NCBI GenBank assembly: GCA_029891385.1
Contig: CM057234.1
Location: 17,966,350-18,030,349 of the forward strand
DNA: 64,000 nt
DNA from: Erythroxylum novogranatense
Taxonomy: Eukaryota; Streptophyta; Magnoliopsida; Malpighiales; Erythroxylaceae
Direction: 5' to 3'
Below are positions 22,785 through 33,117 of the stretch, piece by piece; position 1 is the stretch's first letter; each line of letters opens with the position of its first letter. The notes beneath the pieces were generated by a model. The model did no database searches and had not been told where the DNA came from. It saw nothing but the letters and a program-made list of their open reading frames with translations. The translations under genes and the position numbers were made by a program.

Positions 22785-23394
22785 TGTTGGACCCCGATCT
22801 TTTAGTGGAAATTGGAAATATGAAAATAAAAATTTGATAAGAGTTTTTGTATATGAATGGAGTTATAGATATTTTGCCTTAAGGAAATTGATGAGAAAAG
22901 ATTTGTTTGATTTGATAACTTTGGGTTTCAAATAGATTTGTATGGGTTATGAAAGTTCAAGTGGATGAGTGGATTAAAATGGAAGTTGAAATCAAGAAAT
23001 AGAAAGTGAAAGTGCAAAATTTTGAAGAAATTAGAAAGTAAAGAAAATTTGGTTGGTTATGCATGTGGTGTTTTAAGTTAGATTATTGCAAGAATAAGAT
23101 TTCAGTCATATGTGGAGAATGGTGGAGTTTTGTATCTTTTGTACTTGGACTTGAATACTGATGTTGTAATATGGCTTAGAATGCCATTTAATTTTATAAA
23201 CATTTATCTTATGATGTTAATGAGACATGGATTTACATATGGATATGAAAGATCAATTGTGTATGAATATCAATTGTGTATAGATTTGTGTGTATTGTGT
23301 TTGAGAGGAATTAGTTGAAGAGTTTGTGGTGATGTGTTGATATGTGAAGTTGATGTGTTGGAATGGTGTTAGAAACTTCAATGGCAAATCTGTA

Positions 23395-24110
23395 CTGATC
23401 TAGATATATTTGGCCAAAGTGGTCTTAATGAAAGTTGTAGCTCATGTTTCCAGCTTTCTAACGCCATAAAGTATGCAATTTTTCGATATCGGGGCAAGAA
23501 GTTATGACAAATTGAAGTTTGGATATTGCTTAGGTGATTGCTAATGGAGTAAACTTTGATTGAAAAATTGACTTAACTAGAGGTTGAAGTTACTTTGGAA
23601 TTCTTTATGAACATTGTAGAGGTTGTTTTATCTTTCCATTGATATAAAGCATGAAAATATTGGACAAGAGAGTAGAAAGAGTGATCTTGGTATGAGTTGT
23701 GATAAGGAAAGATTTGGAGACAAGATTGGTAGTGATCTGAAAAATGTTCACTGAATATGCTTCAGTATTTTAGCCATAACGTTTTCTCTAGTAATCTAAA
23801 CGAGATGATTCTTGATTTGGATTAAACTAGAGATATATAGCTACATTTTGTAAGAAGACATTGAATTTCAATTATGTGCCTAAGAGTCTCAAATATTGTC
23901 ATGAAGTTAAGAATTGGGTGCAGTGTTGGTGCAGGAATGAAAGTCTTATCTTCTGACTTTAGGGGCAATTTTGGGATTGATAAAGATAGATTTTGGCAAA
24001 ATTTCCTTCTGGAAAGTTGTATATTTTTCTCTTAGCTTTCCAACGAATCAAACCGTGTCTAATTTGGAGTTCTGAGTAGAAAGTTATGATCTTTCTAAGT
24101 GGGGATATTC
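23395..24110 (+). repeat. Degenerate 180-210 bp modules in S2
   Basis: A recurring order of motifs: an ATGAAAGTTGTAG-like word, a CTTTCCAACG-like word and a terminal AAGTTATGA-like word. Terminal words fall at about 23501, 23693, 23904 and 24084. The same grammar recurs in LTR-C. Confidence 0.5.
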
Positions 24111-24117
24111 TGGAGAA

Positions 24118-24362
24118 AGGGGTCAGACGAATTTTTGCGTCATCGACGCCATCACAGCAATTTTTGCGTCTGTCTTGGCGTCATCATCATGCAGCAATTT
24201 TTGCGTCTGTGCTGACGTCACCACAGGCAATTTTTTGCGTCTGTGCTGGCGACGCCACCACAGACAAATTTTTGCGTCTGTCTTGACGTCACCACGCACA
24301 ATTTTTGCGTCTGTCTTGACGTCATCACGCATTTAATTTCGTCTGTCTTGCCGACGCCATCG
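24118..24362 (+). repeat. TTTTTGCGTCTGTCTTGACGTCA tandem array in S2
   Basis: Seven or so imperfect units of about 30-37 bp, each with AATTTTTGCGTCTGT followed by TTGACGTCATCAC or a variant. The TGACGTCA octamer is a palindromic ACGT-core site of the kind bound by plant bZIP factors. It occupies the same position relative to a downstream CTCCGATTGA block as the GC-palindrome arrays do in other LTRs. Confidence 0.85.
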
Positions 24363-27042
24363 TCGCTTTTGTGTTTTGATCCTCTTCTTTTTTGGCCATA
24401 ACTTTTGTGTAGACCTCCGATTGAGCCGATTTTTGAAGCGTTGGATTCCTAAGACATTTTTCTATCTTTTCATACTATATAGATCAGTTTTGGAATTAAA
24501 TGGAGAAAGATAGCTCGGATTTTCGTGAGCTGATCGGTTGTAAAAGTTCGAACAGTGTTTAGTGTTTTAGAGATATCTCGATTGGTAGAGCTCCGATCGA
24601 TTTGATTTTTTTTGGAAATTAAACTAGAGACATGGGGCTACAAATGTTATGAAGGAACCGATCAGCAATGTAGCCTCTAAGACTTCCAAATTTGGGTCGG
24701 AAGTTAGGTGTAGTGTTCAGCCTCGGGTCTGAAGAACAGACTTCAGTATTTTGAAGATATATTGAGCTATAGAGCTCGGATCGATCTGATTCTTGAAGCA
24801 TTGGATTCATAAGACATAGAGGAACATTTGTCTAGAAGAAAGTTTTATCAAATGGCTTCATTTACCTGATCGAAATAATCAGACAAGATGTCAGTTTTAA
24901 AGACCAATGGAGGGGCAATTTTGGAAGTTTACTTAAAGGGTTAAGTTTATAGGCTTAAATGGAGGGGCTTATGGGTCATTCCCCATTCCTTAAATGACAT
25001 GACACTATAAAAAGGATTGAGTTGTTGTTTCTTTAAGTGAGGCACGACACTTGAACAAAAGGAAAGAAAATAAGAGAGAAGAGAGAAGGGAGAGCAAGCT
25101 TCGGTGGAGAAAAAAAGGGAGAAAGCTAGGGCTCAATTTTTCTACCACTTGAAGAGTGATTTTGATGTCATTCTAAGAGAGAGAAAGGTGGAGGATGAAG
25201 AGAGCTTCATCTTGAACCAAGAAAATCCGAAAATGGAGGAGAAATGAGATAAGAGCAGTTTTTAAGATTTGAGTTTCTCTTGAAGTTTTGGTTTAGAATT
25301 ATGGAAAATGGAATGGGTTTGTGGAGTATGAAGTTAATTTTGTTGATTTCTAAGTATTATGGGTTTAATTTGGATGGAAATTAATTAGGGTTTATGCCCA
25401 AATTTAGAATTTGGGGATTTTGAAAATTTGTGATTTAGAAAGCTTGAATATATGAGGGATTTATGTTTTCTAAGTTCAATTTGAGGATTAAGTTATTTAT
25501 GATGTTGAATTTGGGTGAAATTGCTTTAGGTGAAGTTAAATTGGAAGAAAGAAGGAATCAATGGACAAATTGGAGCAAGGAACAAGTTTCTAGCATCGAT
25601 TTGAAGTGGGTACCTGTTTATAATAAAATTTATAAGCCACTAATGCTTTCTTTAAATAAAGAGATTTTCTGATTTCAATTGCATCGTAAATGTTGCACCA
25701 TTATGTGAATGATTTGAAAAATCATTATTGATTCCATACATAAACGTTTGATGAAATGCAAAATACATTTGTGTTATGCCTCGAAAGATCCCATGGCATT
25801 TCGTATATTTGGAAAAGAGCATTCGATAAAGTGATTGAGCATGAGTATGTGCTTTTATTTGGGCGAGAGAGGAACGTTGTGTTAGTCACGTGCACGTCGA
25901 CGTTTAAGCTTGCTCCCGGCTGCCCGTTAGAGGCCACGAGATCCTGAGAAATCGGACTCGTTGTGTTTACGATAAACTTCGGTTTATTCGTTGTGTTTAC
26001 GGAACTCTCAAGCCATGTGTTGTGCATTCCATATGTGAATTGCCATTGCATCTATGAATTGCCAAGTTGATGCATTCATGTTTATAAATTTATGGGTTTA
26101 TGGCTGAAAGCCTAAAATTCATATGTTTTGCAAATGGCGATTTTGGCTACAACGAGAAAAGTACTTTTTGAAAATGTGCTTTACGGATTTCAAAGAAATA
26201 TTTTCCAAGACCAGAAAAGAAAAAGAATTTCAAGGATTTTGCTTATATATATTCGTTATAAACTGCTACCCACGGTCAGAAGCTCACCCCCTTCATTCCC
26301 ATCCACAGTGATGAGAAGAAGATCGGGTGAAAGAAAATGAAGATTTCGCCACGTGTGTTTTATTATATTATTGTTAAGTGAGATGGTCACGAGAAGTCCG
26401 GAATTCTTGTGTATTGTGTACTTTGGTTTAGGGTTATGGAAATGTATAAGGCTTGAAAATGTCACTATGATTTGTATAGAGCTTTAATTTATGAAATGGT
26501 GTATAAATCGTAATTGTATTTATGAGGTTTGGACGAGGCTATTGAGTTATGGTATTGCACATGGATATGTTATATAACTGTATGTCCAACCGAGATATAA
26601 GCATGATTTGTATATGGAGAAATGTGAATGAGCGGGTATTGGACGTTGGATAGTGCGATTGTATGTGAATGTTATTCGATTGAGGATATTGAAGTCACTT
26701 AAAGAGATGGAATGAAAATGAAAGAAAGAAAGAAAGAAAAAATGTACACGGATTGGATTAGTTTTGACCGATAGTCTTAAGGTTTCCAATATAACGCTTT
26801 CTTTGATACTTGTTCACGGATGTCGGCTCCGTTTTGTTACGATCGAAATTGGTTTCGATTCGATTTGCTTCGATTCATTAATGATTTGTTGAGCTTTGTG
26901 ATCCAAGTTTGCTTCAGATCGATTTGATTTCGCCTTATGTTTCGCTTCCTCGCTTTGATTCGATTCATATTGGTTCGTATTCGTATTCGTTTTCCGTTTT
27001 CGGGTTGGGGCGTCGGTCTCCGGATCGGGTCCCAACATCGCA

Positions 27043-28704
27043 GCTTCAGGAAAACAAAATCCCCTACCTGAAATTCAACCTCGCGTCGATGTTTGTTAGC
27101 AGCGCGAACCATGATAGATTGAGCTCGTTGAAGATTATACCGCAACTGTTTCAAGATTTCTGATCGATCAGCATGGGCTTCAGCAACTGCAGCCACACGA
27201 AACTCCCCTAGAAGAAATTGAAGAAGAACAGGTGGTGGACACCCATAGACAACCTCGAAAGGTGAACTTTTAGCAGCCCCATGATAATTGGTGTTATACC
27301 AATATTCAGCCCAATGAAGCCAATGGCCCCAATCTTTAGGTTGTTTCGAAGAAAAACAACGAAGATAGGTCTCCAAGCATCGATTAAGAACTTCTGTCTG
27401 ACCATCGGTCTCCGGATGAAAGGCGGTGCTCATCTTCGAGGTAGTACCCCAGCTACGAAATAATTCAGTCCAGAAACAACTGAGAAAGATGGAATCTCGA
27501 TCACTAACAATCGAACGAGGGATACCGTGTAAACGGACAACTTCCTTAGCTTAATAGTTCAAAGAATCGCGTATGCGGCCGTGAAAGGATGGCGCAACCC
27601 AACGAAGTGAGCATATTTGCTAAGCCTGTCAATCACAACAAAAATGCAGTCAAAACCATGAGAACGTGGAAGACCAGTAATAAAGTCCATGGCAATATCC
27701 TCCCAAATCTGACATGGAATCGGGAGGGGCTGAAGGAGGCCGGTTGGAGACAAGGCTTCATATTTGTTGCGCTGATAGATTGTACAATCAGCTACAAAAC
27801 GTTGTACATGTTTCATCATACCCAACCAGTGTACGCTAGCAGATAATCGTTTGTAGGTGCGATAAGCACCAGAATGGCCACCTTGTGGGGTAGCGTGAAA
27901 TTCTTGGAGGAGATGTGGAATCCAGGTGGAGGAGGCAGGAAGAAACAGTCGGCCTTTGAAGAATAGGCGATCATTCACCAATTGATAAGATGGAAAGGCG
28001 ACAGGGTTCGCAAGAACCTTGGCCTTGAGCTGCTTGTAATCGTCATCCTGTTTCATTTCAGAATCTAAGGCCGACCATTTTACCCATTGTGGTAGGGAAA
28101 TACTGGCCAACGAAACCTCCTCAAGGCGGCGAGATAAGGCGTCAGCAGCACGATTTAAGGAGCCTGGCTTGTATTTGATGTCAAACTCGTAGCCCAAAAG
28201 TTTGGCTACCCAATTCTGTTGAGCGGGAGTAGTAATGGGTTGGTGCAGCAAATGCCGTAAGCTGCGATGATCCGTACGCACCAGAAACTTGCGACCCACA
28301 AGATAAGGACGCCAATGACGAATAGCCATTACCAAAGCCATTAATTCTTTCTCATAGACGGGTTTGGAGAGATTGTGAGCAGCTAAAGATTTGCTATAAA
28401 AAGCAATAGGTTTGCCATCCTGCATCAAAACCGCGCCGATCCCACCGCCCGAAGCATCACATTCAAGAACAAAGGGTTTGCTAAAATTTGGCATAGATAA
28501 CACCGGCGTAGAAGTCATAGCCTGTTGAAGAGAAAGAAAGGACTGTTGAGCCGCAGAAGTCCAAAAGAAAGGATCCGTATTTTCTTTCTTGAGTAAGTCG
28601 GTCAGAGGCTTGGCAAGTTGACCATATCCTTTGATAAAACGACGGTAATAGCCCGTAAGACCAAAAATGCACGAATTCCACGGACTGACTTGGGAATGGG
28701 CCAT
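27043..28704 (-). pseudogene. RNase H and integrase of the Reina-like element
   Basis: Minus-strand RNase H carries LECDASGGGIGAVLM and RTDHRSLRHLL. The integrase zinc module ends DCTIYQRNK, where the second Cys of CxxC has become Tyr. The catalytic core shows MDFITGLPRSHGFDCIFVVIDRLSKYA in two adjoining pieces, SIVSDRDS, and FHPETDGQTEVLNR for the Glu. A frameshift and stop near 27559 separate the first from the later catalytic residues. The frame ends at the S2 insertion. Confidence 0.9.
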
Positions 28705-30788
28705 TGCAGAACACTAGAAACTTTGCCGGGGTCCATGGCCACGCCTTGGAAGGAAATAACGTGGCCCAAGTATTCAATCTTAGTCTGGCCAAAGAGACAC
28801 TTCTGTTGATTACCCGTAAAAGAATGCCTTTGCAACTTCTCCAGTACCAGAGCCAAATGCTCGAGGTGAGAGGTCCAACTGTTACTGTAAATGAGGATAT
28901 CATCGAAAAAAACCAGAACATACCGCTGTAGACCTGAACGAAATAAATCATTCATAATAGCTTGAAAGGTGGCTGGAGCATTTTTCAAGCCAAAAGGCAT
29001 GACCCGGAATTCGTAGTGGCCGGAGTGCGTACGGAAAGCCGTCTTTGGGATATCCTCCTCCCTGACCCGAATTTGGTGATAACCCGAGCGTAAATCGACT
29101 TTGGAGAAATACTTCGCACCGTGTAATTCATCAAGTAATTCCTGAATGACCGGAATAGGATATTTGTCGGCAATAGTGACCTTATTTAACTCCTGATAAT
29201 CCACACAGAAATGCCACCCACCATCTTTCTTCTTGACAAGGAGAACCGGACTGGAGAATGGGCCAGTGCTCGGTTGAATAAGTCCGGACGTCAACATATT
29301 TGCAACCTGCCGCTCAATTTCATCTTTTTGGAGATGACCGTAACGATAAGGTCGAACACTAACTGCAGAAACACCTGACTCCAAAGGAATACTATGTTCA
29401 ATCTCACGACGAGGAGGTAACGTCGGAGAATCAGAAAAAACGGCAGCATATTTTTGTAACAACACTGATAAATCCGAAGGATAAGAATGTTCCATAGCAC
29501 CGAGACTGAGTTGATTGTAAGAAGGATCATGAGGCCAGCACACCACTCCAAAATCAACACTGCGCGACTTCGATAGAGAACTAAAGGAAGCCGGGGTGGT
29601 CATTAGAGAATGATCACCCAAAAGTTCCACCATAGCCCCACCATGAGAAAAAATCATCGACATACGAGACCAATTGACTTGGACGTCGCCCAAAGTTGCA
29701 AGCCAAGAAACGCCCAAAATAAGATCAACACCGCCCAATGGAAATAAATAACAATCAACGAGATACTCAAGCGACCCAAGTACTAACGGAACATTCCGAC
29801 AAAGGCCGTGAGTGTCGCGAAATTGTCCATCTCTCAACTTGACACTCGTTCGAACAGTAGGGGAAATAGACAAGCCCAGCTTATCAGCAATTTGTTTAGC
29901 CATAAAACAATGACTGGCACCACTATCAATCATCACAATCACGTCCACTCCCGAAATTGTCCCCCGTACCTTCATAGTACGACTACGAGATGGAGAATCC
30001 ATAGTAAAACAAGGAAGTTCCAGCTGCATCGCCTGCGGAGTGTCTGAGGAAATGGCCGGAGGCGAAGAGTCGATCGGAGGACTTGCCTCACCCTGGGGGT
30101 CCAGAACGGGTTCATCATCAAAATCACTTAAAATAATCGTTTGCACAGACTTATCCTGACAACGATGAAGAGGGTGAAATGGTTGCTGGCAACGAAAACA
30201 AAGACCTCGGGCGCGAAGATCTTGATACTCTTTTTGAGAGTAGCGGCGAACCCCACGGGCCGTAGGTGGCGGCTGGTGATGTTGAGAACGAAGAGGGAAA
30301 GATTGTGGAAAGACAGAAGGAGTGGGTTTGGCTAGTTGGCCAGATGGACCGCCGGGGATTATCTTGGGGCCAGCAGGCTGAACCAGAGGTGTCAGAGGGG
30401 AAGAAATACCCGCTACAGTACCTGCCTTAGGACCCAAACCAAAAGATTCCTGGCGAGGAGCGGACCGAGGTAATGAGACAGTCTCTAACTCGAGTTCCAC
30501 CTCGCGGGCTAAGTTCATCGTTCGGTAGAGGTCCGTGATCTCGTGAGAACGAATGCGAGCCCGAATATCATGACGAAGTCCATTGAGAAATTGACCAGTA
30601 AACGCAGCCTTGGGCCACTCAGTCACTTGAGCAGAGCACGTGACGAATTCCTTAATATAATCATCCACAATACCGGTCTGTTTAACCGCAGCCAAGACCT
30701 CATACGGATTAAAAGCCAGGGCGCTGCCAAAACGAAGCGAGGACTTCCCGGCGCACATCTGCCCAGGTGAGCAGAGGACGACGCTCAT
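28602..30788 (-). pseudogene. GAG C-terminus, protease and RT of the Reina-like element
   Basis: The longest open frame in the window (728 codons). It holds the rest of GAG (ALAFNPYEVLAAVKQTG), a zinc knuckle CFRCQQPFHPLHRC at about 30190, the protease motif MIDSGASHCFM at about 29930 and RT with VFFDDILIYS at about 28900. It is frameshifted relative to the GAG start upstream (30793) and to RNase H downstream (about 28630). Apart from these two shifts the frame is intact, consistent with a recent insertion. Confidence 0.92.
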
Positions 30789-30792
30789 TAAG

Positions 30793-31227
30793 CTAGGTCA
30801 TCCAATGTAATGCATGTCCTTCCATGCAAATGAGAGCAAGAGTCACCTTAAGGTCATCTGGAGTGCGCTGGATTTGAAAATACTGCTCCGCACGACGAAC
30901 CCAGCTGAGTGGGCCATGCCCATGAAAATTGGGAAGTTCAATCTTCTTAGCTGCGATCTGAATGTCATCCAAGGCAAGCACTCTGGACACTGGTTTGGCA
31001 GCTATGGGAGTACCGGAGGACACGCCATTCGCCGCGTCACTGGAAGTACCACCGGAAAGCACCTCTGGCGACTTACCTTTTAAGGCTGTTGCTAACATTG
31101 CTTTAATATCATCGAGTTGCTGTTGGGTGTGAGTCACTGAGGATCCAAGTTGCTCAAAACGCTGCTCGAGAGACTGCAGACTCCTCTCCACCGTATCCAG
31201 CTGAGACTCAGAACGAGTAGTAGTCAT
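30793..31227 (-). pseudogene. GAG N-terminus of the Reina-like element
   Basis: I place the start at the Met codon at 31227 (MTTTRSESQLDTVERS), shortly after the primer binding site, rather than the upstream in-frame Met inside the LTR. It contains a coiled-coil-like N-terminus and the start of the GAG domain (LPNFHGHGPLSWVRRAEQYF). It ends at a stop after HALHWMT, where the family frame should continue. Confidence 0.88.
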
Positions 31228-31238
31228 CGCGAGGCAAA

Positions 31239-31256
31239 CACGCTCACCGCACCAAT
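31239..31256 (-). other. Primer binding site region of the Reina-like element
   Basis: Two bases after the 5' LTR the minus strand reads TTGGTGCGGTGAGCG. It starts with the TGG expected opposite a tRNA CCA end but is not the iMet type. I do not assign the tRNA. Confidence 0.6.
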
Positions 31257-31257
31257 T

Positions 31258-31640
31258 TGGTAGAGTTAGGAGAATTGAAGAAAGAAACAATACAATACCG
31301 ACGATAAAAATGTGAATCTTTATTGATATATGTAAAAATGGAAGTTTCAACCAAGTATCTGTAGATTTTACAGCTGAACGAACACAATTCGAATAGACCA
31401 GAGACCAAGGAATTGCTTCCTCCCAGCTAACAACCAACAATTATTCCAATACTGCCGATCCCTTTTCCCCTCCCCCATACTCTATATTTATAGTTTGTTA
31501 TAGTTGTTTTGCGTATCCGTATCTGTCGGAGTTAGTTATTCTCTATTGTGGCTTTATTCTTCCTTCTGCTATAAACTTGTATTGCCTTAGTAGGCTAGCC
31601 CACTGTGCCATCTATAACCGAGGATGGGCCTCCCTTATCA
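31258..31640 (-). mobile_element. 5' LTR of the Reina-like element
   Basis: 383 bp, a direct repeat of 21984-22366 with five substitutions counted by eye. Confidence 0.95.
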
Positions 31641-31645
31641 GATAC

Positions 31646-33075
31646 TCAGGCAGAAAGTTAGGGAATTGCAGGCACAAGATGCAGATTTGAGCAAGCTTCG
31701 AGATGAAATTCGGAATGGCAAAATTTCTGAAATAGAGGTGAGGGATGATGGGCTTATGACAGTGTGGAACAGGTTGTGTATTCCAGATGTGCAAGAGGTT
31801 AAGGATGAGCTTATGGATGAGGCACATAATGCGCCTTATTCCATGCATCCAGGTAGTACCAGGATGTATCGAGATTTGAGAGAGCATTTTTGGTAGAAGG
31901 GCATTAAGAGAGATGTAGCAGAGTTTGTGAGCAAGTGTCTAGTGTGTCAGCAAGTCAAGGCTGAACATCAGGCACCTTCAGACAAGTTGAGGCCATTGTC
32001 CATCCCGGAATGGAAATGGCAAAGGGTGACTATGGATTTTCTGATGGGTTTGCTAAAGACCAGTAGGAAGCACGATGCAATTTGGGTGATTGTGGATCAA
32101 TTGACCAAGTCAGCTCACTTTTTGGCGATTAAGCAGACTGATTCTTTGCATGTGCTGGCAAAGAAGTATATCGATGAGATAGTGAGGTTGCATGGGATTC
32201 CGGATTCGATTGTGTCTAATAGAGACCCTCGGTTTACTTCGAGGTTTTGGGGTAGTCTGCAGGAAGCTTTGGGGACGAAGTTGAATTTTAGTACGACTTT
32301 TCACCCTCAGACGGATGGGCAATCTGAGAGAACCATTCGGACTCTTGAGGGGATGCTTAGGGCGTGTGTGATGGATTTCAGAGGAGCTTGAGATGAGCAT
32401 TTGCCATTGGTCGAATTCGCTTATAACAATTCGTACCATTCGAGTATTCAAATGGATCCATATGAGGCTTTGTATGGGAGGAGATGTAGGACTCCGATCT
32501 GTTGGGATGAAGAAGGAGAGCGGAAATTGGAAGGACCAGAATTGATTCAGACGACGGTTGATAAGGTCAATCTGGTTAAGCAGCGACTTAAGGCCGCACA
32601 GGATAGGATGAAGAGTTATGTTGATGCGCACCGAAATGAGATGGAGTATGAAGTCGGTGAGAAAGTGTTCCTTAAGACGTCTCATTGGAAAGGAGTGCTG
32701 AGGTTCAGTAAGAAGGGTAAGTTAAGTCCGAGGTATGTGGGTCCTTATGAGATCCTTGAGAGGATTGGACCACTCGCCTACAGATTGGCATTACCTCCAG
32801 AATTGGCTCAGATTCACGATGTTTTCCATGTGTCCATGTTGAGGAGGTATAGATCGGATCCTTCTCATATCGTTCAGACTAGTGAGGTTCAACTGATGGA
32901 TGATTTGAGCTATGAGGAGCTGCCAGTGCAAATTTTGGATACTAAAGATAAAGTCCTCCAGAATAAGACGGTTCAGCTAGTCAAGGTCCTGTGGAGGAAT
33001 CATTCGGTAGAGGAGGCTACATGGGAACCATTGGACGCTATGAAGGAGAAGTATCCGTATCTCTTCGATAATTAA
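31646..33075 (+). pseudogene. Integrase and chromodomain of the Tekay-like element (part 2 of pol)
   Basis: Integrase zinc module (AHNAPYSMHPGSTRMYRDL, then CLVCQQVK), catalytic core ([29 protein letters not shown]) and the GPY/F module (SPRYVGPYEILERIGPLAYR). It ends with the chromodomain-like VKVLWRNHSVEEATWE and a stop at 33073-33075. Stops at about 31894 and 32389 interrupt the frame. The first catalytic Asp (MDF) is retained. A Ser-Asn replacement of the usual Ser-Asp before RDPRF leaves the following Asp in place. Confidence 0.92.
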
Positions 33076-33103
33076 GGTAAATTTCGAGGACGAAATTTCT
33101 TTT

Positions 33104-33117
33104 AAGAGGGGGAGAAA
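33104..33117 (+). other. Polypurine tract of the Tekay-like element
   Basis: AAGAGGGGGAGAAA lies directly before the 3' LTR. Confidence 0.9.

Larger units (their letters stand above)
22785..27037 (+). mobile_element. Giant solo LTR-S2 (TGTTGG family), 4253 bp
   Basis: It starts TGTTGGACCCCGATC and ends GGATCGGGTCCCAACA, nearly complementary termini, with a perfect 5-bp duplication TCGCA (22780-22784 and 27038-27042). No internal repeat of its ends, no primer binding site and no coding region were found, so it is best read as a solo LTR. Blocks shared with T1/T2 (TTTGGGCGAGAG...CACGTGCACGTCGAC near 25858) and with LTR-M (3' terminal 200 bp) show family membership. A TATA-like ACTATAAAAAGG occurs at about 25014. 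It sits inside the Reina-like integrase. Confidence 0.88.
21984..31640 (-). mobile_element. Reina-like Ty3-gypsy chromovirus, complete but interrupted
   Basis: A minus-strand element with two 383-bp LTRs and a perfect 5-bp duplication GATAC (21979-21983 and 31641-31645). Domain order on the minus strand is GAG, zinc knuckle, protease, RT, RNase H, integrase and a chromodomain-like C-terminus. Short LTRs and pol ending at the polypurine tract fit the Reina clade; the clade name is an inference from length and motif style. A solo LTR (S2) splits its integrase C-terminus. I count five differences, all transitions, between the two LTRs, so the insertion is fairly recent. Confidence 0.92.

Noticed and set aside
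22785..27037. S2 as a complete non-autonomous element with two LTRs
   Set aside because: The start sequence does not recur near the end and there is no primer site or polypurine tract; a solo LTR explains the TSD and content better.
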